A stretch of DNA of 64,000 nucleotides, taken from positions 124,001-188,000 of the forward strand of contig NZ_CP031423.1 of the NCBI RefSeq assembly GCF_003991875.1, written 5' to 3'. The notes beneath the pieces are model-generated. The model was not told the origin of the DNA. It did not search any database and saw nothing but the letters and a program-made list of their open reading frames with translations. Source of the DNA: Microbacterium lemovicicum (GTDB taxonomy: Bacteria > Actinomycetota > Actinomycetes > Actinomycetales > Microbacteriaceae). Below, piece by piece: positions 54,657 through 62,313 of the stretch. The position numbers and the translations under genes are program-made. Every line of letters begins with the position of its first letter. The stretch's first letter is position 1.

Positions 54657-55229
54657 GTGAGCACCGACGTCCTCCTCGGACCCGACGGCCGCGCGCGCTG
54701 CGCGTGGGTCGGTGACGACGACGAGTACCGCCGCTACCACGACGAGGAGTGGGGGCGCCCGCTGCACGGCGATCGGAAGCTGTTCGAGAAGATGAGCCTC
54801 GAGGGCTTCCAGGCCGGCCTCTCCTGGATCACGATCCTCCGCAAGCGACCGCGCTTCCGCGAGGTGTTCGCCGGCTTCGACCCCGAGACCGTCGCCGCCT
54901 TCGGCGAGGCGGACGTCGAGCGCCTGATGACGGATGCCGGGATCATCCGCAACCGCGCGAAGATCCTCGCCACCATCGGCAACGCGCGCCTCGTGCGCGA
55001 CATGGCCGACGGAGAGCTCGACGCGCTGCTGTGGTCGTTCGCGCCACCGCCGCGCCCGGCCCCCGGCGCCTTCGCCGACGTGCCCGCGACGACGCCGGAG
55101 TCCGCGGCGATGAGCGCGGAGCTCCGCCGCCGCGGCTTCCGCTTCGTCGGGCCGACCACCATGTACGCGCTCATGCAGTCCGGCGGGATGGTCGACGACC
55201 ACGTCGCGGGCTGCTGGCGCGCTGCCTGA
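54657..55229 (+). CDS. tag: DNA-3-methyladenine glycosylase I
   Basis: A 190-residue Tag-type base-excision repair enzyme that removes 3-methyladenine from DNA. Family motifs: RCAWVGDDDEYRRYHDEEWGRPLHGDRKLFEKMSLEGFQAGLSWITIL (residues 14-61, with the conserved Trp, Glu and the GLSW loop), IIRNRAKI, and FVGPTTMYALMQSGGMVDDHVAGC, which holds the zinc-ligand His and Cys. GTG 54657 has TAGAGT (54645-54650) 6 bases upstream. It is a single gene, followed by a long nested palindrome. Confidence 0.95.
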   Translation: MSTDVLLGPDGRARCAWVGDDDEYRRYHDEEWGRPLHGDRKLFEKMSLEGFQAGLSWITILRKRPRFREVFAGFDPETVAAFGEADVERLMTDAGIIRNRAKILATIGNARLVRDMADGELDALLWSFAPPPRPAPGAFADVPATTPESAAMSAELRRRGFRFVGPTTMYALMQSGGMVDDHVAGCWRAA

Positions 55230-55274
55230 CCCGCCCGCCCGCGCCCGCCGCCGCCCCGGCCTCACGCGCGCTCT

Positions 55275-55353
55275 TTCCCGCGAGACTGCATCGGGAGCGC
55301 GAGACGTAGGGGAATCCCCTACGTCTCGCCGCCCGGGTGCAGTCTCGCGGGAA
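55275..55353. repeat. 79-bp nested perfect palindrome
   Basis: Outer arms TTCCCGCGAGACTGCA (55275-55290) and TGCAGTCTCGCGGGAA (55338-55353) are perfect complements. Inside, CGAGACGTAGGGGA (55300-55313) and TCCCCTACGTCTCG (55315-55328) form a second perfect palindrome around one A. It lies between two same-strand genes, 46 bases after tag, so it may be a terminator, but its structure and its shared GCGAGA words with the 7365 repeat look more like a dispersed palindromic element. Confidence 0.85.
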
Positions 55354-55433
55354 GTCCGGCATCGCGCAGGATCGAGGAAGCGCGATGTCAGCCGGGTGCG
55401 CCACACTGGTGGCACGCTTCCCGAGGAGGGCTC

Positions 55434-57806
55434 ATGACCGACGACGCGCGCCCGGCCGCAGCATCCGCTCCGTCGCCCGACAGCCATGATGTGCTGCGGG
55501 TCGTCGGCGCCCGGGAGAACAACCTCAAGAACGTCACCGTCGACATCCCGAAGAGGCGCCTCACCGTCTTCACGGGGGTGTCGGGCTCGGGCAAGTCATC
55601 GCTCGTGTTCGCGACGATCGCGAACGAGTCGCAGCGGCTGATCAACGAGACGTACCCGACCTTCGTGCAGCAGTTCATGGGGCAGCTCAGCCGGCCCGAG
55701 GTCGACGCGCTCGAGAACATCAGCCCGGCGATCGTCGTCGACCAGGAGCGGATGGGTGCCAACGCGCGCTCGACCGTCGGCACGGCGACCGACGTGCACG
55801 CCATGCTCCGCATCCTCTTCAGCCGCCTGGGTCAGCCCCACGTCGGCTCGCCGCAGGCCTTCTCGTTCAACGTCCCCTCCGTCTCCGGCGCGGGCGCCAT
55901 CACGATCGCCACCGGCTCCGGCGCGGGACGCAAGGAGCGCCGGTCGTTCGAGATCACCGGGGGGATGTGCCCGCACTGCGAGGGGCTCGGCACCGCGTCC
56001 GACCTCGATCTCGACGCCCTCCTCGACAAGACGAAGTCGCTGGCCCAGGGAGCGATCCTCGTGCCCGGGTACACCGTCGACGGCTGGATGGTGCGCGCCT
56101 ACACCGAGTCGGGCTTCCTCGACCCCGACAAGCCGATTCAGGACTTCACGGAGCAGGAGCGCGCCGACTTCCTCTACAAGGAGCCGACGAAGGTCCGCAT
56201 CCAGAGCATCAACATGACCTACGAGGGTCTCGTGCCCAAGATCACGAAGAGCATGCTCCAGAAAGACCGCGACGGCCTGCAGCCGCACGTCCGCGCGTTC
56301 GTCGACGCCGCGGTGACCTTCATGCCCTGCCCCGAGTGCGGCGGCACGCGCCTCAACGAGGGCGCGCGGTCGTCGCGCATCGGCGGGGTCAACATCGCGG
56401 ATGCCGCGGCGATGCAGATCAGCGACCTCGCGGCCTGGCTCGCCACCGTCGACGACCCGGAGGTCGCGCCGCTCATGGCCGGCCTGCGCGACACCGTCGG
56501 CTCGTTCCTCGACATCGGACTCGGCTACCTCTCGCTCGACCGCGCCTCGGGCAGCCTGTCGGGCGGGGAGTCGCAGCGCATCAAGATGATCCGCCACGTC
56601 GGCTCGCCCCTCACCGACATCACCTACGTCTTCGACGAGCCCACCGCCGGCCTGCACCCCCACGACATCCAGCGCATGAACGCGCTCCTGCAGCAGCTGC
56701 GCGACAAGGGCAACACCGTGCTCGTGGTGGAGCACAAGCCCGAGGTGATCGAGATCGCCGATCACATCATCGACCTCGGGCCGGGCGCCGGACGGCACGG
56801 CGGCGAAGTCCGGTACACGGGCGATGTGGCGGGCCTGCGACGCTCCGACACGATCACCGGACGCCACCTCGACGATCGCGCTCGGCTGAAGCCTTCGACG
56901 CGCATCGCCACCCGGTCACTGCCGATCCGGGGCGCGACGCAGCACAACCTCAAGGCCGTCGACGTCGACATCCCGCTCGGCATCCTCACGGTCGTCACCG
57001 GCGTCGCGGGATCGGGCAAGTCATCGCTCATCCACGGCAACGTTCCCGCCTTCGACGACGTGGTCGTCGTCGACCAGACCCCGATCAAGGGCTCGCGCCG
57101 CAGCAGCCCCGCCACCTACACCGGCCTGCTCGACACCATCCGCGCCGCCTTCGCGAAGGCGAACGGCGTGAAGCCCGCCCTCTTCAGCGCGAACTCCGCC
57201 GGCGCTTGCCCCGCCTGCCGCGGGCTCGGTGTGATCATCACCACCCTGGGCTTCACGCAGACCGTCGAGACGCTCTGCGAGCTGTGCCAGGGCACCGGGT
57301 TCAGCGACGAGGTGCTCGAGTACACGCTCGACGGCAAGAACATCGCGGAGGTGCTCGCGCTCTCCGCGTCCGAAGCGCTCGAGTTCTTCCCGAAGGGGCC
57401 GGCGGCGCTCACGCTCGCCCGTATGGTCGACGTGGGCATCGGCTACATCACGCTCGGACAGGCGCTCAACACCCTGTCGGGCGGCGAGCGGCAGCGCCTG
57501 AAGCTCGCGATCTCGATGGCCAAGAAGGGGGCGGTCTACGTCCTCGACGAGCCCACCACGGGCCTGCACCTGGCCGACATCGACAACATGCTCGGGATGC
57601 TCGACCGACTCGTCGAGGCGGGCAACAGCGTCATCGTCATCGAGCACCACCAGGCCGTGATGGCCCACGGCGACTGGATCATCGATCTCGGTCCCGGAGC
57701 GGGCCACGACGGCGGCAGGGTCGTGTTCGAGGGCACGCCGGCAGATCTGGTCGCCGCGGGCGGGACGCTCACCGCGACCCACCTCGCCGCCTACGTCGCC
57801 GGCTGA
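55434..57806 (+). CDS. UvrA-like ABC ATPase (UvrA2/drug-resistance type)
   Basis: A 790-residue paralogue of UvrA, about 150-170 residues shorter than UvrA (940-970) because the UvrB-binding insert is missing. Two ATPase domains: Walker A GVSGSGKSS (48-56) and GVAGSGKSS (about 522), signatures LSGGESQR (about 376) and LSGGERQR (about 681). The zinc-module Cys pairs (CPHC, CPEC, CPAC, CELC) are present. Relatives in actinobacteria give drug resistance (DrrC-like) or UV tolerance by binding DNA adducts. The gene starts at ATG 55434 after GAGGAGG and lies just after tag, so both may deal with DNA damage. Confidence 0.92.
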   Translation: MTDDARPAAASAPSPDSHDVLRVVGARENNLKNVTVDIPKRRLTVFTGVSGSGKSSLVFATIANESQRLINETYPTFVQQFMGQLSRPEVDALENISPAIVVDQERMGANARSTVGTATDVHAMLRILFSRLGQPHVGSPQAFSFNVPSVSGAGAITIATGSGAGRKERRSFEITGGMCPHCEGLGTASDLDLDALLDKTKSLAQGAILVPGYTVDGWMVRAYTESGFLDPDKPIQDFTEQERADFLYKEPTKVRIQSINMTYEGLVPKITKSMLQKDRDGLQPHVRAFVDAAVTFMPCPECGGTRLNEGARSSRIGGVNIADAAAMQISDLAAWLATVDDPEVAPLMAGLRDTVGSFLDIGLGYLSLDRASGSLSGGESQRIKMIRHVGSPLTDITYVFDEPTAGLHPHDIQRMNALLQQLRDKGNTVLVVEHKPEVIEIADHIIDLGPGAGRHGGEVRYTGDVAGLRRSDTITGRHLDDRARLKPSTRIATRSLPIRGATQHNLKAVDVDIPLGILTVVTGVAGSGKSSLIHGNVPAFDDVVVVDQTPIKGSRRSSPATYTGLLDTIRAAFAKANGVKPALFSANSAGACPACRGLGVIITTLGFTQTVETLCELCQGTGFSDEVLEYTLDGKNIAEVLALSASEALEFFPKGPAALTLARMVDVGIGYITLGQALNTLSGGERQRLKLAISMAKKGAVYVLDEPTTGLHLADIDNMLGMLDRLVEAGNSVIVIEHHQAVMAHGDWIIDLGPGAGHDGGRVVFEGTPADLVAAGGTLTATHLAAYVAG

Positions 57807-57856
57807 GAGCGGCTCGCCGTCGGCCGCAGCGGATACCCCCGCCCGGGCGTGCGGCC

Positions 57857-58321
57857 TCAGCGCCCGGCGTCGTAGAGGTGCCGGCCGCCGGCGCCCAGCA
57901 CCTTCACCACGACACCGCGGCGGTGCAGCTCGGCGACGGTGCGGGTCTCCTCGTCGATGTCGCGGCCCAGGGCGTGCACCGTGGCCACGACGAGCACGTC
58001 ACCCGCGCGGAGCGTGCCGAACAGGCGCACGAGGCGCTGCTCCCACGTCTCCATCGTCTCCGGGGACGGATGCCGGAACCCCTCGATCGGCACACCGAAC
58101 CGCGTCAGCTCGTCACGCTGGGCCACGATCGACGGCATGTCCTCGCGGGAGATGACCAACCCGACCAGGCGGGAGCCGGCCGGCCGGGCGCGCCACCAGT
58201 TGTGGTCGCTCTGCAGCTCGGTGAAGCACTTGGGGCAGTCCGCCGCGACATGGGGGAGGTGCAGGGGCGCGGTGGCCGCGGCATCCGCTGTCCCGCCCGA
58301 CGCCCTCGTCGTCTCGCTCAT
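57857..58321 (-). CDS. Resolvase-like (serine recombinase N-terminal) small protein, degenerate
   Basis: A 154-residue protein with a CPKC pair near residue 30 (DCPKCFTELQSDHNWW) followed by a domain that aligns with the catalytic domain of serine resolvases: GLVISREDMPSIVAQRDEL (resolvase YARVSTxxQ...), RAGDVLVVATVHALGRDIDEETRTVAELHRRGVVVKVL (resolvase GDTLVVxKLDRLGR...). The Ser aligns with the catalytic Ser, but the partner Arg of RVS is Val, and Arg68 of DRLGR is Ala. No DNA-binding domain follows. Strand exchange is therefore unlikely; a regulatory or binding role is more plausible. CACAAT about 30 bases upstream is a possible -10. Confidence 0.75.
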   Translation of the reverse strand: MSETTRASGGTADAAATAPLHLPHVAADCPKCFTELQSDHNWWRARPAGSRLVGLVISREDMPSIVAQRDELTRFGVPIEGFRHPSPETMETWEQRLVRLFGTLRAGDVLVVATVHALGRDIDEETRTVAELHRRGVVVKVLGAGGRHLYDAGR

Positions 58322-58356
58322 CCCGGTGCCACCCCCTCGCCTCCATTGTGCACTGC

Positions 58357-58428
58357 GGCGCGGCGCCGTGCTGCCGAGAAGCGCGACCGTCAGGCGCGGC
58401 GCCGTGCTGCCGAGAAGCGCGACCGTCA
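58357..58428. repeat. Perfect 36-bp tandem duplication at the 3' end of the antiporter gene
   Basis: Bases 58357-58392 and 58393-58428 are identical, followed by a 7-base partial third copy. Since 36 is a multiple of 3, the antiporter stop codon at 58428 is repeated in frame 12 codons later, giving a back-up stop. This is likely a recent slippage or unequal exchange event. Confidence 0.92.
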
Positions 58429-60186
58429 GGCGCGGTCGCCCAGTCGCAGCTGGATGCTGATCTCGTCGGCGTCGAGCTCGGCCAGCGCGTGCCGGAGCGC
58501 GAGGGTGCTGTAGCTCCCCTCGGATGACAGCTCGAGGAGGCGCCGGCGCATGACGCCGATCATCGCCAGTCGCAGCTCGATCAGGTCGCGCCCGAGCATG
58601 CTCGTGTCGTCGTCGGGCGGTGTCGTGAAGCGGGCGCCGACGCGTTCGACCAGTCCGTCCGGGAACGGTGACCCGTCACGGCGCACGATCGTCGTGTCGT
58701 CCCCGACCAGCTCACGGGAGGCTGCTGCCCGCAGCTCGTCATCGATCGCGCGCTCCTCGGCGGCCGACGGGCCGGCGGGTGCCTCGCTCGTGAGCTTCAG
58801 CATGCGGGCGACGCGGGGGAGCGTCGTGCCCTGCAGGAGGAGGCTCCCCGCGGCGACGAGGAACGCGGTGAGCACCAGCAGGTGCCGGTGCGGGGCATCG
58901 GCGGGCAGGGTCTGGGCGGCGGCCAGGGTGACCACGCCCCGCATCCCCGACCACACGATGATCGAGCCGTGCCGCCAGCCGAGGGGCGATGCCCGGTAGT
59001 AGTCGAGGTCGGCGACGGTGCGCGAGATCCGGCGGCGCGCGACGCCGACCCACTTCTCCCGGCGCTCCGGGTCGCTGGGCAGCCGCCGACCGAGGGCGGA
59101 CGCGGATCCGCCGGGCGGTTGCGCCGCCGCGTGCTCGACCCGCTCGGCGAAGTGGTCGAGGCGGTCGCGGCCGTGCGCCTCGGCCCGCCTGCTCGAGCGG
59201 CCCTGGAGCGCGATCAGCACGGTGACGTACAGCGCCCGCACGGCGACGAGGATGAGGAAGGCGACCCCGGCGAGGGCGAGCCCGTGGCCGAGACCCCGCT
59301 CGGCCGACATGTTGGCGGCGACGATCTCCTTGAGCTCCAAGCCCATGAGGAGGAAGACCGCGCCCTCGAGCATCAGCTCGATCGTGCGCCAGTTCAGCTC
59401 GTCCGACAGGCGCTGCTCAGGGGTGAAACGGCGGGCGGCGCCCTGGCCGGTCACGATGCCCGCGACCACCGAAGCGACGAGGCCGGAGCCGCCGAGGTGC
59501 TCCGTGGGCAGGTAGGCGACGAACGGCACGACGAAGCTGATGGCCGTGTTGGCCGCCGAGTGCGACACACGCTCGCGCACGAGGAGGTTCAGGTAGCCGA
59601 CGAGTCCGCCGATGATGAGCGCGAGGAACACACCCCACGCGAAGCTGCCGATCGCCGCGCCCCACGAGACGGCGCCGGCGGCGAAGGCAGCCACCGCTGT
59701 GCGCAGCAGCACGAGGGCCGTGGCGTCGTTGAGCAGGCTTTCGCCCTCGACGATCGTGATCACGCGCGGTGAGATGCCCAGCCGCTTCGCGATCGTGGTG
59801 GCGACGGCATCCGTCGGACTCAGGATGGCGCCGAGCCCGATCGACAGGGCGAGACCGAGGTCGGGGATCGCCCAGAAGAAGAAGAGCCCGAGCGCGACCG
59901 CGCTGACGAGCACGAGCAGCACCGACAGACCCGCGATCGGACGCAAGTCGCGCCGGAACTCGATGGCCGGCAGCGACACCGCGGCCGAGTACAGCAGAGG
60001 AGGCAGCACGCCGACGAGGATGATCTCGGGATCGATCGGGTCGATGTGCATGAACGGCAGCAGGCTGACCCCGGCGCCGATGGCGACGAGCGCGAGAGGC
60101 CCCGCGATGCCCAGCCGCGGCGCGACCGCCGTCGTCAGCGCGATGACGATGACGAACGTCAGCGCGATGACGAGCTGATCGGTCAC
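58426..60186 (-). CDS. Na+/H+ antiporter, CPA1/NhaP type
   Basis: A 586-residue cation:proton antiporter with 12-13 membrane helices in the first 400 residues. The ion-site motifs LSPTDAVATTIAKRLG and EGESLLNDATALVLLRTAVAAF (Asn-Asp pair of CPA1) are intact, as is SGMRGVVTLAAAQTLP. A charged loop (about 300-350) and a 130-residue cytoplasmic C-terminal domain follow. It keeps internal pH and sodium low. GTG 60186 has no good ribosome binding site of its own; it overlaps by 4 bases the stop of a 13-codon leaderless ORF, which may supply ribosomes. The end carries a tandem duplication. Confidence 0.93.
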   Translation of the reverse strand: MTDQLVIALTFVIVIALTTAVAPRLGIAGPLALVAIGAGVSLLPFMHIDPIDPEIILVGVLPPLLYSAAVSLPAIEFRRDLRPIAGLSVLLVLVSAVALGLFFFWAIPDLGLALSIGLGAILSPTDAVATTIAKRLGISPRVITIVEGESLLNDATALVLLRTAVAAFAAGAVSWGAAIGSFAWGVFLALIIGGLVGYLNLLVRERVSHSAANTAISFVVPFVAYLPTEHLGGSGLVASVVAGIVTGQGAARRFTPEQRLSDELNWRTIELMLEGAVFLLMGLELKEIVAANMSAERGLGHGLALAGVAFLILVAVRALYVTVLIALQGRSSRRAEAHGRDRLDHFAERVEHAAAQPPGGSASALGRRLPSDPERREKWVGVARRRISRTVADLDYYRASPLGWRHGSIIVWSGMRGVVTLAAAQTLPADAPHRHLLVLTAFLVAAGSLLLQGTTLPRVARMLKLTSEAPAGPSAAEERAIDDELRAAASRELVGDDTTIVRRDGSPFPDGLVERVGARFTTPPDDDTSMLGRDLIELRLAMIGVMRRRLLELSSEGSYSTLALRHALAELDADEISIQLRLGDRA

Positions 60187-60224
60187 CGACCCGCTCCGGC
60201 CGCGGGCGGTGCGCTCTCCTGCAT
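60183..60224 (-). CDS. 13-codon leaderless leader ORF coupled to the antiporter
   Basis: ATG 60224 opens MQESAPPAAGAGR and stops at TGA 60183, overlapping the antiporter GTG as GTGA. TATGCT (minus strand, 60236 to 60231) ends 6 bases before this ATG, the same spacing as at confirmed genes nearby, so the mRNA should start at this AUG. The peptide has two Pro and many Ala/Gly codons but no obvious stalling motif apart from one Pro-Pro. It probably delivers ribosomes to the antiporter start. Confidence 0.6.
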   Translation of the reverse strand: MQESAPPAAGAGR

Positions 60225-60375
60225 GAGGCGAGCATATTCCCGGCGGTCTCCGCCGCCGCTCATGCTGCGGGCGCCGGCCCTCGCAGCGCGCCCCTCCTCC
60301 CGCGCAGCGCGCCGGGGGACGGATGCCGCGGCTCGGGAGGCCGCGGCGGTGCGGCCCGCCCGGTACCGTGACCAC
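60225..60375. promoter_or_regulatory. Divergent leaderless promoters of the antiporter and the zinc peptidase
   Basis: TATGCT (minus, 60236 to 60231) serves the leader ORF and antiporter; TACCGT (plus, 60364-60369) ends 6 bases before ATG 60376. The centre has the GGATGCCGCGG word (60321-60331) and a GC-rich imperfect stem around it. Confidence 0.65.
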
Positions 60376-61254
60376 ATGACGTTCAACGACAACGCCCGCG
60401 TCGGGGGCAACACCGCCAAGCGGCGCGGCGGGGGCGTCGCCGTCGCCGGCGGCGGCATCGCGGGCATCGGAGCCCTGGCGGTGCTGCTCTTCTCCCTGTT
60501 CACCGGGACCGACCTGTCCGGCCTCCTCGGGGGCGGCGGCGTTCCCGCCCAGCCCGGCAGCGGCGGAGGCGAGGCGATCGCGAACTGCCAGACCGGTGCC
60601 GACGCCAACGAGAGCGACGACTGCCGGCTGGCTGCGGCATCCCTCAACATCGATCAGTTCTGGGCGGCGACCGTCGAGGGCTACCGCCAGCCGCAGCTGA
60701 TCATCGTCGACGGCTCGACCTCGACGCAGTGCGGGACGGCCTCCAACGCGACCGGGCCGTTCTACTGCCCGCCGGAGGAGACGGTGTACGTCGACCCCAC
60801 CTTCTTCGCGCTCCTGCGCGAGCGCTTCGACGCCACCGCCGGCCCGCTCGCGCAGCTCTACGTGCTGGCGCACGAGTACGGCCACCACGTGCAGAACATC
60901 ACCGGACTGATGGAGCGCTACCCGAACAACGGCACGGGGCCCGACAGCAACGGCGTCCGCACGGAGCTGCAGGCCGACTGCTTCGCCGGTGCGTGGGTGG
61001 CCGCCGCGGGGGACCAGCTCGACGAGACCGGCACGCCCTACCTGCAGCAGCCGACGCAGCAGCAGATCACCGATGCGCTGAACGCCGCGGCATCCGTCGG
61101 CGACGACCACATCCAGCAGGAGTCCGGCCAGGGCGTGAACCCCGAGAGCTGGACGCACGGCTCCAGCGAGCAGCGTCAGCGGTGGTTCGACGCGGGCCGC
61201 GAGGGCGGAGTGGGCGCCTGCGACACGTTCGCCGTCTCGGGAGGAAGCCTGTGA
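60376..61254 (+). CDS. Putative neutral zinc metallopeptidase (YpfJ-like)
   Basis: A 292-residue membrane-anchored peptidase of the zinc_peptidase (PF04228-type) family. One N-terminal helix (VAVAGGGIAGIGALAVLLFSLF) with a basic start leads to an extracytoplasmic domain. The zinc site is HEYGHHVQ (His166, Glu167, His170) and ELQADCFAGAWVA supplies the third ligand region, and several Cys suggest a disulfide in the exported domain. The likely substrate is unknown. ATG 60376 has TACCGT 6 bases upstream. The stop overlaps the next gene's GTG by 4 bases. Confidence 0.93.
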   Translation: MTFNDNARVGGNTAKRRGGGVAVAGGGIAGIGALAVLLFSLFTGTDLSGLLGGGGVPAQPGSGGGEAIANCQTGADANESDDCRLAAASLNIDQFWAATVEGYRQPQLIIVDGSTSTQCGTASNATGPFYCPPEETVYVDPTFFALLRERFDATAGPLAQLYVLAHEYGHHVQNITGLMERYPNNGTGPDSNGVRTELQADCFAGAWVAAAGDQLDETGTPYLQQPTQQQITDALNAAASVGDDHIQQESGQGVNPESWTHGSSEQRQRWFDAGREGGVGACDTFAVSGGSL

Positions 61255-62228
61255 TCGCCACGGATGCCTCCGACGCGCTGTACCCGCCCATCGAGCCGTA
61301 CGAGACCGGGATGCTGCTGGCCGGAGAGGGTCAGCGCATCTACTGGGAGCAGAGCGGCAACCCCGAGGGCAAGCCGGTGGTGTTCCTGCACGGCGGTCCC
61401 GGCGGCGGCACGTCACCGTGGCAGCGCCAGCTGTTCGACCCGGAGAAGTACCGCATCGTGCTGTTCGACCAGCGCGGCTGCGGTCGCAGCACGCCGCATG
61501 TGAGCGAGCCCGACGCCGACCTGAGCCACAACACGACGTGGCACCTGGTGGCCGACATCGAGCTGCTGCGCCGCAACCTCGGGATCGCGAAATGGCAGGT
61601 CTTCGGGGGCTCGTGGGGGAGTGCCCTGGCCCTCGCCTACGCGCAGACGCACCCCGAGGCCGTCAGCGAGATCGTGCTCCGAGGCGTGTTCACGCTGCGC
61701 CGGCACGAGCTGGAGTGGTTCTACGAGGGCGGGGCGTCGGCGATCTTCCCCGACCTGTGGGAGGACTACATCGCCCCGATCCCCGTGCTGGAGCGGTTCC
61801 ACCTCATCGAGGCGTACCACCGGCGGCTGACCGACCCCGCCCCGGCGGTGCACGTTCCGGCGGCCCTCGCGTGGACGACGTGGGAGGCGTCGACCCTGAC
61901 GCTCACGCCCGACGCGGGTCTCGTGGAGTCGATGACCGACACCGACAAGGCCGTCGCCTTCGCCCGCATAGAGAACCACTACTTCATGAACGGCGGCTGG
62001 TTCGAGGAGGGGCAGCTCATCGCGAACGCGGGCGTGCTCCGCGACATCCCGGCGGTCATCGTGCAGGGACGCTACGACATCTGCACGCCGATCATGACCG
62101 CGTGGGACCTCCACCGGGCCTGGCCGGAGGCCGAGCTCGTCGTGGTGGATGACGCCGGGCACTCCGCGACCGAACCCGGCATCGCCCGCGCCCTCGTCGC
62201 CGCGACCGATCGCTTCGCCGCGCGGTAG
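61251..62228 (+). CDS. pip: Proline iminopeptidase (S33)
   Basis: A 325-residue alpha/beta-hydrolase that removes N-terminal proline from peptides in the cytoplasm. Diagnostic motifs: VVFLHGGPGGGTSPW (oxyanion HGGPGG), DQRGCGRSTPH, FGGSWGSALALAYAQ with nucleophile Ser121, VQGRYDICTP (Asp) and DAGHSATEP (His). It starts at GTG 61251 with GTGA overlap of the zinc peptidase stop, so the two peptidases are co-translated. The usual length is 310-320 residues. It is convergent with the GMC oxidoreductase. Confidence 0.95.
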   Translation: MIATDASDALYPPIEPYETGMLLAGEGQRIYWEQSGNPEGKPVVFLHGGPGGGTSPWQRQLFDPEKYRIVLFDQRGCGRSTPHVSEPDADLSHNTTWHLVADIELLRRNLGIAKWQVFGGSWGSALALAYAQTHPEAVSEIVLRGVFTLRRHELEWFYEGGASAIFPDLWEDYIAPIPVLERFHLIEAYHRRLTDPAPAVHVPAALAWTTWEASTLTLTPDAGLVESMTDTDKAVAFARIENHYFMNGGWFEEGQLIANAGVLRDIPAVIVQGRYDICTPIMTAWDLHRAWPEAELVVVDDAGHSATEPGIARALVAATDRFAAR

Positions 62229-62313
62229 CCCCGTTCGCCGGGCGGCGCCGCGGGTCGGGACGCCCGTCCGCGACCGTCCATTGCGCCGAATCGGGCGCCG
62301 GGGAACCCGGCGG

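Noticed and set aside
62229..62313. Hairpin between the iminopeptidase and the GMC gene
   Set aside because: Only a 5-bp GCGCC/GGCGC stem is possible, too weak to call a terminator.
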